DNA from: Streptomyces sp. CB01580 | Lineage (GTDB): Bacteria; Actinomycetota; Actinomycetes; Streptomycetales; Streptomycetaceae | Direction of reading: 5' to 3' | Length of the DNA stretch: 64,000 bases | Assembly: GCF_001905795.1 (NCBI RefSeq) | Contig: NZ_LIXJ01000030.1 | Location: forward strand, 1-64,000 | Shown here: in pieces, positions 1 through 8,139 of the stretch | How the letters are laid out: each line of letters begins with the position of its first letter | How positions within the stretch are numbered: the stretch's first letter is position 1 | Position numbers and translations under genes: made by a program | The notes under the pieces: model-generated | The model's input: only the letters and a program-made list of their open reading frames with translations | The model's database searches: none | What the model was told of the DNA's origin: nothing

Positions 1-207
1 CTGCGGGTCGGGGCACGCGACGCCGGTGGTCGCCACTCCCCAGTCTGCACCGAGAACGCGCCGCACACCTGTCGCCATCTGCCGCGCCACGTCCGCGTCG
101 ACCGCGCCGCGCTCCGCCAGGAGGGCACCGTCCACACCGAGCAGTTCCCGCTTCAGGGGCGTCGCGTAGGCCGTCACGGACCCCCGGAAGCCTGATGCGG
201 CACTAGC
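1..207 (-). pseudogene. CinA C-terminal / nicotinamide-nucleotide amidase remnant, partial
   Basis: Reading leftward, the segment encodes FRGSVTAYATPLKRELLGVD followed by a stretch ending TTGVACPDPQ, which matches the C-terminal amidase domain of CinA/PncC (family knowledge). The 3' end lies outside the window. Upstream of about position 207 the similarity stops: the catalytic-serine segment (usually ES-x-TGG) is absent and the frame meets stops near 271 and 298. A different frame has a Shine-Dalgarno-like AAAAGGA before an ATG at 248, but it closes after 24 codons. The usual Gly in GVAGPDPQ is Cys here. I read it as a 5'-truncated, probably non-functional remnant. Confidence 0.6.
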
Positions 208-433
208 ACGGCGGAAGTCACCAGGGAGAAAACGATCTCCACCGTCATTGCGTCCTTTTCCCAGCGCGACTCACGTCCCAGGTCCACACGGCAAGTTTCA
301 CATCGCGGTCAAGTCCACCACACCTGCGCCTGACTGCTGACTCTCACGGGCGGCTCGGTCACCAATTGAGATGGCTTGTTATTGTCCTGTCCCAGATAAC
401 TGTGGGCATGGCGGGGCTCTGACCTGCGGTGCT

Positions 434-480
434 TACGGTTGAGTGGGACGAACGGGCTCCTCCTGTCCCGCTCAACCGTA
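434..480. terminator. Long hairpin between two remnants
   Basis: TACGGTTGAGTGGGAC (434-449) pairs with GTCCCGCTCAACCGTA (465-480): 15 Watson-Crick pairs and one G-U over a 15-nt loop. It sits between two decayed genes and most resembles a transcription terminator. No gene is visible in 210-650 apart from this structure. Confidence 0.5.
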
Positions 481-653
481 GGCAGCCGCCTCTGGGGGGT
501 GCATCGCGAAAGTCCACTGATTGTCTGGCGTTCCTGGTGGGGTGAGCCTGAGGGATCCCACTGGACCCGGGCGGGCCGGTGCGCTGGCCTGAGCCTGCTC
601 ACGCGATCCGGCCCGCGCACCTACTGCCGCACCGTGAAGCGCCTGGTGGAGTG

Positions 654-945
654 TCAGCGCGCTGTGAGGTTTGCGAGCAGCTCGGCGGCGGGCTTCGGGT
701 GGACGAGCCAGCGCAGGTGACTCCCTTCGAGACCACACCAGCACCGCCGACACCTCGGGCCGGGCGTTGGCGACGGCGGAGGCCGTGACGCCGCCCCTGC
801 TGTGGGCGACGAGGATGGTCGGCCCGTTCCTCTTGGCCCGTTCGAGGACTTCGATCACTCGGGTGGCGTTGTCGGCGAGCGTGATCCCTTGATGCTTCCC
901 GGTTCTGCGGCGAGTGCGTCGTGGCCGTACCTGCACGAGACCGGA
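654..945 (-). pseudogene. Alpha/beta hydrolase, broken by two frameshifts
   Basis: Three consecutive frames on the minus strand together give one hydrolase-like sequence. The first holds YGHDALAAEPGSIKG, the second holds ITLADNATRVIEVLER and the nucleophile elbow VAHSRGG, and the third holds HLRWLVHPKPAAELLANLT before a stop at 654-656. VAHSRGG is the Gly-x-Ser-x-Gly-type elbow of alpha/beta hydrolases. Switches near 885 and 730 mean no continuous product can be made. It is also short for the family, and no convincing start codon was found. Confidence 0.6.
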
Positions 946-1210
946 ACTCTCCGGAAGTTGCCTACACATGACCGGGACGGCGTCGCATATGTGTCGTCTG
1001 CCACGACATCGTCAGTGGTTCTGCCACGGAAGTGTCAGTGGGGCTGGAGTTCGACGAGCAGGCTGTGGATGTGGCCGCCGGCACCGACGAGACCCAGGCC
1101 AACCTCGTCAGCCGCAAGGAGTGTAAAGAACTTTTACCAATTTTGAAGCAACCAATGGACGATGCCGACTTTCTGACGTCTCGCGCCCTGCGATCGATGG
1201 GAGACACGAG

Positions 1211-2680
1211 ATGAAACCGCATATGGCTAAGGGCAGCCGGCCTCGGTCGGCGCTCCCGGGCTGTCTGTCCGGCTGGGCCCCGGCCACAGCACTCCTCCTG
1301 GCCGTGACGACATCCTGCACCGGCTCCGCACCGGGAAACGGTGCCGTCGCGGTCGGAAAGCCCGGCACGGCCGGAGTGGGGGATCGGCTGTTCCCAGGGC
1401 TCGGCAATGGTGGCTATGACGTGCTGCACTACGGGCTGACGCTGGATTACGTGCCCGAGACCAACCACCTGAAGGGCACGGCGATCATCACAGCGCGGGC
1501 CACCCAGGACCTGAGCCGCTTCAACCTCGACCTGTCAGGGCTGCGAGTACGCACCACCACGGTGCAGGGAGCCAAGGCCCAAGTCGCTCGCTCGGGCGAC
1601 GAGCTGCTCGTGACACCGGCGAAGACGGCGAGGAACCGCGAAGTCTTCAAGACAGTCGTCACCTACGACGGCACACCACGCACACTCAAGGACGACGACG
1701 GAGGACTGGAAGGCTGGATAGAGACCGACGACGGCTCGACAGCCCTGGGTCAGCCGTCCGGCTCCATGACCTGGTTCCCGGGCAACCACCACCCGTCGGA
1801 CAAGGCCACGTACGACATCACGGTCACCGTGCCCAAGGACGAGGACGGCGACCCCTACGACGTGATCAGCAACGGTGCGCTGATCACGGAGGAGGACAAG
1901 GGCAAAACGGTGACCCGGCACTGGCGCACTGAGGAGCCCATGGCCAGCTACCTCGCACACGTCTCGGTCGGATACTTCGAGATCCATAAGGGCTGGACGG
2001 ACGACGACGTGCCCGTCTACGTCGCCATCGACCCCGCCGAGGCCGAAGACTCCGCCGATGTCGCAGACCTGGTGCCCGAGATCGTCGACTGGGCCGGCAA
2101 ACGCTTCGGTCCCTACCCCTTCTCCTCAACCGGCGCCATCGTCGACCACCTGCCCGGGCTCGACTACGCCCTGGAGACCCAGACCAAGTCCTACTTCGGC
2201 GAGGCGCCCGAAGAGGCTCTGCTCGTGCACGAACTGGCACACCAGTGGTTCGGCAACTCCGTCACCCCACGCAAGTGGAAGGACATGTGGCTCAGCGAAG
2301 GTCTGGCCACCTACGCGGAGTGGCTTTGGGAGGAGGAGCGGGGCAACAGGAGCACCACCGAGATCTTCGAGGACTTCTACGACGGCACGGACGCCGAGAG
2401 CGAGGGCATCTGGGCGTTCCCGCCGGCGGATCCGCCCAGCGGAGGGCACGTCTCCGACCCGCCCGTCTACGGACGCGGTGCCATGGTCGTACACAAGGTG
2501 CGCAGGGCCGTCGGCGACGAGACCTTCTTCGGCATCCTTCGTACCTGGACCCGGCAGCACCGGCACGGCAATGCTGACACCCGGCAGTTCATAGCCCTGT
2601 GCGAGAGCAAGTCCGGGAAGGACTTGACCGCGCTCTTCAACACCTGGCTCTTCGACAAGAAGAAGCCCTCCTGGATGTGA
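1211..2680 (+). CDS. M1-family metallopeptidase, lipoprotein
   Basis: Encodes 489 aa. The N-terminus has a hydrophobic stretch ending in a lipobox-like TTSC (Cys36), so the mature enzyme is probably anchored outside the membrane. The gluzincin signature is complete: HELAHQ at 340-345 and the third zinc ligand Glu363 in LSEG, the normal 18-residue spacing. The substrate-binding motif that is GAMEN in classical aminopeptidases appears here as ALETQT, as in many actinobacterial M1 lipoproteins. An aminopeptidase role on extracellular peptides follows from the family; the substrate is unknown. It stands alone between decayed genes and its reading frame is intact. Confidence 0.88.
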   Translation: MKPHMAKGSRPRSALPGCLSGWAPATALLLAVTTSCTGSAPGNGAVAVGKPGTAGVGDRLFPGLGNGGYDVLHYGLTLDYVPETNHLKGTAIITARATQDLSRFNLDLSGLRVRTTTVQGAKAQVARSGDELLVTPAKTARNREVFKTVVTYDGTPRTLKDDDGGLEGWIETDDGSTALGQPSGSMTWFPGNHHPSDKATYDITVTVPKDEDGDPYDVISNGALITEEDKGKTVTRHWRTEEPMASYLAHVSVGYFEIHKGWTDDDVPVYVAIDPAEAEDSADVADLVPEIVDWAGKRFGPYPFSSTGAIVDHLPGLDYALETQTKSYFGEAPEEALLVHELAHQWFGNSVTPRKWKDMWLSEGLATYAEWLWEEERGNRSTTEIFEDFYDGTDAESEGIWAFPPADPPSGGHVSDPPVYGRGAMVVHKVRRAVGDETFFGILRTWTRQHRHGNADTRQFIALCESKSGKDLTALFNTWLFDKKKPSWM

Positions 2681-2744
2681 GGAGGGCAATCCGACGAGAG
2701 AAGGGCTCTCCCCGGGGGGAAGCTTCTCCAGCCCGCAGGAGGCC

Positions 2745-3060
2745 CTACGCAGGCGGGTACACCAGCGTGATCTCGCGGTTCAGGCCTGTCTCGTCCGCAT
2801 CCGGGTACATGGACACCTCACCGTCGGACCACCGCACCAGGAAGTCGTCCGGGTGGCGGTTGTCCGTGTAGTCGCCGGCGCCCAGGATGGTGGCGTGCGT
2901 CCAGAGCCGGTTGGGCTTCTTGACCTGGATCTCGCAGGGGAAACCATTTTGGTTGATGTCCTTGCAGAGAGTCAGCTCACCGTCCGTCCATCGGAAAGTT
3001 GAAGTAGAGGTCGGCCGCGGCGTCCGTGCCCTTGGCCAGGTACAGCTTGTCGACCGCGTC
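2745..3060 (-). pseudogene. C-terminal fragment of a secreted repeat-type protein
   Basis: The minus strand reads DKLYLAKGTDAAADLYFNF, then after a one-base shift near 2993 RWTDGELTLCKDINQNGF, and on to GEVSMYPDADETGLNREITL before a stop at 2745-2747. The repeated WSDGEV/WTDGEL and GDYT motifs resemble the FG-GAP/VCBS-like C-termini seen on Streptomyces secreted proteins (family recollection, not searched). The 5' part of the gene is missing: beyond about 3060 the DNA reads as an unrelated gene on the opposite strand. Confidence 0.5.
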
Positions 3061-3074
3061 CCGGCGGCCGGGCG

Positions 3075-3361
3075 TGCGGTCGGCGGCGCGCTGCGCGGGC
3101 CGGTCGCCGCCCACCGCAGTGGTGACGCGGCGTTGGCCGAGCGGGTCGCCAGCCTGCTGCCGGACGGCCAGGTCGCGGGCGGCTCGGTGGGCGTCTCGGT
3201 CGCGGTCGTCGACCACGGCACCGTCACCAGGGCCGCGCTGGGCACCACCGACGGCTCGACCCCGGTCACCCCGGACACCGCGTTCGAGACCGGCTCGGCG
3301 CAGAAGGTGCTCACCGCGAGCCTGCTCGGCAGCCTCCTTGACGCCGGCAAGATCACCGCAG
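3075..3361 (+). pseudogene. N-terminal fragment of a serine beta-lactamase-like hydrolase
   Basis: This segment encodes ALAERVASLLPDGQVAGG followed by a strand-helix region with GSAQKVLTASLLGSLLDAG. Its SAQK matches the SxxK catalytic motif of serine beta-lactamases and class C-like esterases. Only about 95 codons remain; the YxN and KTG-type motifs are lost because the frame runs directly into integrase sequence at about 3362. The resulting open frame 2887-4506 is a chance fusion and probably not a functional gene. Confidence 0.55.
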
Positions 3362-3363
3362 GA

Positions 3364-4749
3364 CGGCCGCGTACTGCTTCCACAGCGGGACCGGCATCCG
3401 AACTGCGAGCTGTCAAGCAGCGGATCACGTGGCACGACCTCGCCCACGAATACCTTGATCAGCGATGGGACCGCACGCCGGGCAACACCCGTCGCACCCT
3501 GGCTGATGCATTCGCCACCATCACGCCTGCTCTGGTGGCCGCCGGAGCAGCCTACTCGGAGCCGCGGGTACTGCGGCGCGCCTTGTACTCGTGGGCGTTC
3601 AACAAGAACGCATGGGTTGAGGAGCCGAAGGAGGAGTGGCGGAGAGCCCTGGAATGGATGAAACGGAACTCCCTTCCTGTCGGTGCTCTCGCGGAAGCTG
3701 ATGTGCTGCGACGGGCACTGGACGCCCTGTGTCGCAAGCTGGACGGGAAGAAGGCTGCGGCCAAGACTGCACGGCGTAAGAAGGCTGCGTTCAACGAAGC
3801 ACTCAACACGGCGGTGGAGAAAGGATATTTCGCCGAGAACCCCCTCAAGGGACTTCGGTGGAACGCTCCAGCGGTCAATGAGGAGGTTGACCCGGCTGCC
3901 GTTCCCAACCCGGCCCAGGTTTCCCGGCTTCTCGCGGCGGTTGCTCAGCAACCTGGGTGTGGCCCTCATCTGGAGGCGTTCTTCGGCTGCATGTACTACG
4001 CGGCGATGCGGCCGGCAGAGGTCATTCACCTCCGGCTTGAGCAGTGCCATTTGCCCAAGACTGGTTGGGGCGTGCTCAACCTGTCGGGCGGTGTCGTCAC
4101 CGCAGGGGAGGGCTGGACGGATGACGGCGCCGTGCATGAGGTGCACTCACTGAAGCGTCGGGCCGAGACCACCACCCGGCCTGTGCCCATCCCGCCACAG
4201 TTCGTGCGTGTCCTTCGTGCACACATCGACCGCTTCGGCGTGGCACCGGACGGTCGGCTGTTTTGGAACCAGGCCGGCAACTACGTGGACACATCAGCCT
4301 ATGGTGCGACCTGGGCGCGGGCGCGGGAGTACGTGCTGACACGCATGGAGATCGCTTCCGGGCTGGCCAAGCGGCCCTACGATCTCCGGCACGCAGGCAT
4401 CTCCTTCTGGTTGTACTCCGGGGTTGACCCGGCTGAACGCGCTCGCCGCGCGGGCCAGAGCATCGAGGTCCTGTTCCGTCACTACGCCAAGTTCCTAGTG
4501 CCGTGACCGGCAAGGTTTGCCCGGAAGGAGCGGCGTCCGGTGCGTGCGATCGCAAGGCGGCCGAAAGCCCTCGTAGCGGGCTACGTGGGCTTTCGGCCAA
4601 CGCCGCGAGCGTGCGTGCCGGGCGGTGCGACGGGGCAAACGTTGCCGGGAGCGGCACTAGATGGCGTCCGGGAGCAGGCCAACCGCCTCATCGAGCAGTC
4701 CATGGAGGAGTGGGACCGCGTCAGCCGGGGCGAGTCGCCTGGGGAGTGA
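3364..4749 (+). pseudogene. Tyrosine-family integrase, 5'-truncated and interrupted by a MITE
   Basis: From ASELRAVKQRITWHDLAHEY onward the frame matches site-specific integrases of actinobacterial integrative elements. Visible catalytic-domain motifs are YYAAMRPAEVIHLRL (first Arg), RPYDLRHAGISFWL (His-x-x-Arg box) and FRHYAKFL (Tyr region). The amino-terminal roughly 60 residues of relatives are missing and replaced by beta-lactamase-like sequence. At 4495 the frame is broken by an inserted palindromic element and terminates at 4506. Excising 4499-4656 plus one CTAG joins TTC-CTA-GAT so that FLDGVREQANRLIEQSMEE continues to a stop at 4749. The gene therefore decayed in steps and should be inactive. 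Confidence 0.75.
4495..4660. mobile_element. 158-bp palindromic MITE with CTAG target duplication
   Basis: Element 4499-4656 is flanked by CTAG at 4495-4498 and 4657-4660. The 24-bp ends (4499-4522 and 4633-4656) are inverted repeats matching at 20 of 24 bases, beginning TGCCG and ending GTTTGCCC. Inside, GGCCGAAAGCCC (4559-4570) pairs with 4587-4598, and CGTAGC-GG-GCTACG fills the loop, so the RNA or single strand folds into one long hairpin. It carries no plausible gene. The uninterrupted integrase sequence supplies the empty site, which is direct evidence of insertion. CTAG (YTAR) duplications are known for IS5-group and IS701-family transposases; which one mobilised this element is inference. 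Confidence 0.82.
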
Positions 4750-4863
4750 GCCGGGGTTTTGGTCCGTGACTGGTCCGGAAGAGCTGGTCAGGAACGGGAT
4801 ACCGGTGGGATGAACTGGGAGTTTCGGTGCAAACGCAACCCCTCCCTCGGTAAGGTAAGCGAG

Positions 4864-4899
4864 GGGCGCCTGCCGGGCAAAAGCCCAGGTCAGGCGCCC
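4864..4899. terminator. Bidirectional terminator hairpin
   Basis: GGGCGCCTG (4864-4872) pairs with CAGGCGCCC (4891-4899), with an inner GGGC-AAAA-GCCC stem, followed on the plus strand by TCTTTC. It lies just past the stop of the aldehyde dehydrogenase on the minus strand and past the integrase remnant on the plus strand, so it can serve both. Confidence 0.75.
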
Positions 4900-4911
4900 T
4901 CTTTCGTGCTC

Positions 4912-6435
4912 CTAGAAGAACCCGATCTTCTTCGGCGAGTAGCTCACCAGCAGATTCTTCGTCTGCTGGTAGTGCTCCAGCATCATCCTGTGGTTCTCCC
5001 GGCCGATGCCCGACTGCTTGTAGCCGCCGAATGCGGCATGGGCCGGGTACGCGTGGTAGCAGTTCGTCCAGACCCTGCCTGCCTGGATGGCGCGGCCCGC
5101 GCGGTACGCGGTGTTGACGTCGCGGGTCCACACGCCCGCGCCGAGGCCGTACAGCGTGTCGTTCGCCGTCCTGATCGCGTCGTCGAAGTCCGAGAAGGAC
5201 GTCACCGCCACGACCGGGCCGAAGATCTCCTCCTGGAAGACCCGCATGCGGTTGTCGCCCTCGAAGACCGTCGGCTGGACGTAGTAGCCGCCCGCCAGCT
5301 CCCCGTCGTGCTCGATCCGCTGACCGCCGGTGAGGATCTTCGCGCCCTCCTGCCGGCCGATGTCCAGGTAGGAGAGGATCTTCTGCAACTGGTCGTTGGA
5401 CGCCTGCGCGCCGATCATGGTGTCCGTGTCCAGCGGGTTCCCCGCCACGATCTTCTCGGTGCGGGCGATGCCCGCCTGCAGGAACTCGTCGTAGAGCCCG
5501 CGCTGGATCAGCGCGCGCGACGGACAGGTGCACACCTCGCCCTGGTTGAGGGCGAACATGGTGAAGCCCTCCAGGGCCTTGTCGCGGAAGTCGTCGTCCT
5601 CGTTCCACACGTCGTCGAAGAAGATGTTCGGGGACTTGCCGCCCAGCTCCAGTGTGACCGGCTTGATGTTCTCGGAGGCGTACTGCATGATCAGCCGCCC
5701 CGTCGTCGTCTCGCCGGTGAACGCGATCTTCGCGACGCGCGGGCTGGACGCGAGGGGCTTGCCGGCCTCGGCGCCGAAGCCATTGACGATGTTCACCACG
5801 CCCGGCGGCAGGAGATCGGCGACCAGGTTCAGCCACACGTGGATGGAGGCCGGGGTCTGCTCGGCCGGCTTCAGGACCACCGCGTTGCCCGCCGCGAGCG
5901 CGGGGGCCAGCTTCCACGTCGCCATCAGGATGGGGAAGTTCCACGGGATGATCTGGGCCACCACTCCCAGCGGCTCGTGGAAGTGGTACGCGACGGTGTC
6001 GTCGTCGATCTGGCTGAGGGTCCCTTCCTGAGCGCGCAGCACACCGGCGAAGTAGCGGAAGTGGTCGATGGCCAGAGGGATGTCGGCGGCCAGGGTCTCG
6101 CGCACCGGCTTGCCGTTGTCCCAGCTCTCGGCAACCGCCAGCTCCTCCAGATGTGCCTCCATCCGGTCGGCGATCCGGTTGAGGATCGAGGCACGGTCGG
6201 CCGCAGAGGTGGCGCCCCACGCGGGCGCCGCGGCGTGTGCCGCGTCCAGGGCGCGTTCGACGTCCTCGGCGGTGCCCCGGGCGACCTCGGTGAACGGCTT
6301 GCCGTTCACCGGACTGGGATTCTCGAAGTACTGACCCCGCACGGGCGGGACGTACGCACCGCCGATCCAGTGGTCGTAGCGGGACTCGTACGAGACGATG
6401 GCGCCCTCGGTGCCCGGCGCGGCGTAACGGGTCAT
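4912..6435 (-). CDS. exaC: Acetaldehyde/aldehyde dehydrogenase, ExaC/AldB type
   Basis: Encodes 507 aa, full length for NAD-dependent aldehyde dehydrogenases. Visible motifs are IIPWNFP (oxyanion Asn and cofactor region), ELGGKSPNIFF (general-base Glu) and NQGEVCTCPSR with the catalytic Cys302. The C-terminal AHAAFGGYKQSGIGREN and SYSPKKIGFF are typical of the AcoD/ExaC acetaldehyde dehydrogenase group. It converts aldehydes to acids in the cytosol, probably acetaldehyde from alcohol or acetoin catabolism. The next gene upstream on the same strand is an AcoR-like GAF regulator, a pairing that supports this role. A terminator follows at 4864-4899. Confidence 0.9.
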   Translation of the reverse strand: MTRYAAPGTEGAIVSYESRYDHWIGGAYVPPVRGQYFENPSPVNGKPFTEVARGTAEDVERALDAAHAAAPAWGATSAADRASILNRIADRMEAHLEELAVAESWDNGKPVRETLAADIPLAIDHFRYFAGVLRAQEGTLSQIDDDTVAYHFHEPLGVVAQIIPWNFPILMATWKLAPALAAGNAVVLKPAEQTPASIHVWLNLVADLLPPGVVNIVNGFGAEAGKPLASSPRVAKIAFTGETTTGRLIMQYASENIKPVTLELGGKSPNIFFDDVWNEDDDFRDKALEGFTMFALNQGEVCTCPSRALIQRGLYDEFLQAGIARTEKIVAGNPLDTDTMIGAQASNDQLQKILSYLDIGRQEGAKILTGGQRIEHDGELAGGYYVQPTVFEGDNRMRVFQEEIFGPVVAVTSFSDFDDAIRTANDTLYGLGAGVWTRDVNTAYRAGRAIQAGRVWTNCYHAYPAHAAFGGYKQSGIGRENHRMMLEHYQQTKNLLVSYSPKKIGFF

Positions 6436-6505
6436 CTCTGTGGTCTCCCGGATCCGGTGCCGCCCGCCGTTGGACGGCTCTCGGCGCGAGGGTAGACCGC
6501 GCTAC

Positions 6506-6523
6506 GTTGCAACCCCGTTGCAC
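6506..6523. promoter_or_regulatory. Candidate operator upstream of exaC
   Basis: GTTGCAACCCCGTTGCAC contains two GTTGCA copies 11 bp apart, one helical turn, and GTTGCAAC is itself palindromic. It lies about 70 bp upstream of the aldehyde dehydrogenase start, a suitable place for the neighbouring GAF regulator to bind. No binding evidence exists here. The rest of 6436-6729 shows no gene. Confidence 0.35.
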
Positions 6524-6729
6524 ACGCGTGGCGGGCACCTGAGGGCTGTCCCGCAATCCCTGGTGGGTCGGCGCGCGGCGTCCGATGCGGTGCGTCGCGG
6601 GGCGGAGGGGCGCCCGCGTGCTGGATGTATGCGGGCGTTTCGACAACGCGGCGAGGTGCCGCAGCTGTCGTCGTGCGCCCGCCAGGAATTACGGGAAAGT
6701 CCTTGGGGTTGTCGTCGATCTTCCGCCCG

Positions 6730-8043
6730 CTACGGCAGTTCGAGGACTGGGCCCGGCCCTGCCGCCCCCTGTTCCGTCTCCAGCGCCCGAACCCGGGCGA
6801 GCAGTGCCGGGCGCCGGTCCCCGGGCGCGGCCGCCGCGAGCGCCCGCCAGACCGGAAGATCGTCCTCGCCCCAGGGGCTGTGCGCCCAGTCGGCCAGCAG
6901 CCCCGGGTCACCGCGCGCGATCAGTGCCGCCCGCAACTGCTCGTCGAGCCGGTGGCGCAAGCGGACGACGGACGGCGACTGCGAGCCGGGCAGCAGAGGG
7001 CCCGCGTAGACGCCCAGCGCCGATGCCACCGAGCCCGACGCCAGTCTGCGCGCCACCGTGTCGAAGTCGGCGTCTACGACGGCCGAGAGCCGGTAGGGGC
7101 GGGAGAGCAGGAGGTCTGGCCCCAGGAGCCGCCGCAGCCGGGAGAGTTCGGCCCGCAGCGTCACGGGGGTCACAGACTCGTCCTCGTACAGTTCGACGAG
7201 GAGTTCGTCGCCGCCGAGGCCCTCGGGATGCCGGGCCAGGGTCACCAGGATCTCGCTGTGCCGTCTGCTGAGTCGCACCCTGCGGCCGCCCGCGACGAAG
7301 AGCGCCTCGTCCCGGCCGAGCGCGGTGAGCTGTACGGTCCCGTCGCCGGGCGCGGGCGCGAGCAGAGCCAGCTGCGACTCGGCGGCCCGCGCCACCGCCT
7401 GCACGAACGCCAGACTGTGCGGATGCGCGAGCCGGTCCCCTCCGGTGATGTCCACCGCGCCCAGCACCCGCCCCGTGCGCGGGTCGTGCAGCGGCGCCGC
7501 CGCGCACGTCCACTGCTGGACCGTCCGGCGGAAGTGCTCGGCGGCGAAGACCTGCACCGGCCGGCCGACGGCGAGGGCCGTGCCCGGCGCGTTCGTCCCG
7601 GCAACGCACTCCGCCCAGCGGGCGCCCTCCACGAAGTTCATCCGGCTCGCGGCGCGTCGGGCCTTCGGATGTCCCTCGACCCACAGCAGTCTGCCGTGCG
7701 CGTCGCACACCGCGAGCAGGTGCTCCCCGTCCGTCGCGTACGTGCACATCAACTCGCGGATCACCGGCATGACGGGGGCCAGGGGATGCCCGTCCCGGTA
7801 CGGCCCCAGGTCGTCCGTGCCCAGTTCGACCGGGGCCGTGCCGTCGGGGCTGACCCGGGCCCGGGCTGAACGGCGCCACGACTCGGCGACCACCGGCCGC
7901 ACCGGGTGCTCCAGCCGCCCGGCCGTGGTGAACACCTCGTGCGCGTGCCGCAGCCGGCCGAGCCACCGCCCCGGGTCCGTACCGGTTGCCAGGGCCACCC
8001 AGGGGTCCGTCAACTCACCCTCCCGTCCAGGCGCGTCGTGCAC
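6730..8043 (-). CDS. GAF-domain transcriptional regulator with winged-helix/SARP-like C-terminus
   Basis: Encodes 437 aa. Residues about 30-240 resemble the AcoR/XylR-type sensor of acetoin and aldehyde regulators (VVAESWRRSARARVSPDG near the start, then a GAF domain with FVEGARWAECVAGTNAPGTA). There is no AAA+ sigma-54 ATPase and no Fis helix. Instead residues about 250-390 (LSRRHSEILVTLARHPEGL, LRAELSRLRRLLG, LYEDES) look like an OmpR-type winged helix and SARP-like helical tail. It probably senses a small molecule and controls the adjacent exaC. The GTG at 8043 has a G-rich leader; a TTG about 30 bases further in, behind GGGAGGG, is an alternative start. Confidence 0.8.
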   Translation of the reverse strand: MHDAPGREGELTDPWVALATGTDPGRWLGRLRHAHEVFTTAGRLEHPVRPVVAESWRRSARARVSPDGTAPVELGTDDLGPYRDGHPLAPVMPVIRELMCTYATDGEHLLAVCDAHGRLLWVEGHPKARRAASRMNFVEGARWAECVAGTNAPGTALAVGRPVQVFAAEHFRRTVQQWTCAAAPLHDPRTGRVLGAVDITGGDRLAHPHSLAFVQAVARAAESQLALLAPAPGDGTVQLTALGRDEALFVAGGRRVRLSRRHSEILVTLARHPEGLGGDELLVELYEDESVTPVTLRAELSRLRRLLGPDLLLSRPYRLSAVVDADFDTVARRLASGSVASALGVYAGPLLPGSQSPSVVRLRHRLDEQLRAALIARGDPGLLADWAHSPWGEDDLPVWRALAAAAPGDRRPALLARVRALETEQGAAGPGPVLELP

Positions 8044-8071
8044 CCCCCATCGTGGCCGCAGCGGACGGCCG

Positions 8072-8083
8072 CCACAACTGTGG
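8072..8083. promoter_or_regulatory. Dyad just upstream of the GAF regulator
   Basis: CCACA-AC-TGTGG is a 12-bp inverted repeat about 30 bp upstream of the regulator start, where an autoregulatory operator could sit. Short dyads occur by chance, so this is tentative. Confidence 0.25.
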
Positions 8084-8139
8084 CGCGCGGCGACCGGACG
8101 GGCGCCGCCGCTCGGCAGGACGCCGGGGCGGGGGACGCC

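Noticed and set aside
2887..4506. A 539-codon ORF that looks like a beta-lactamase/integrase fusion gene
   Set aside because: Its halves belong to unrelated families, the N-terminal integrase residues are absent, and the upstream part lies on DNA coding in the opposite direction. It is a chance fusion of fragments.
4721..6646. Long minus-strand frame overlapping exaC
   Set aside because: It is another frame of the aldehyde dehydrogenase region with Arg/Pro-rich composition and no motifs.
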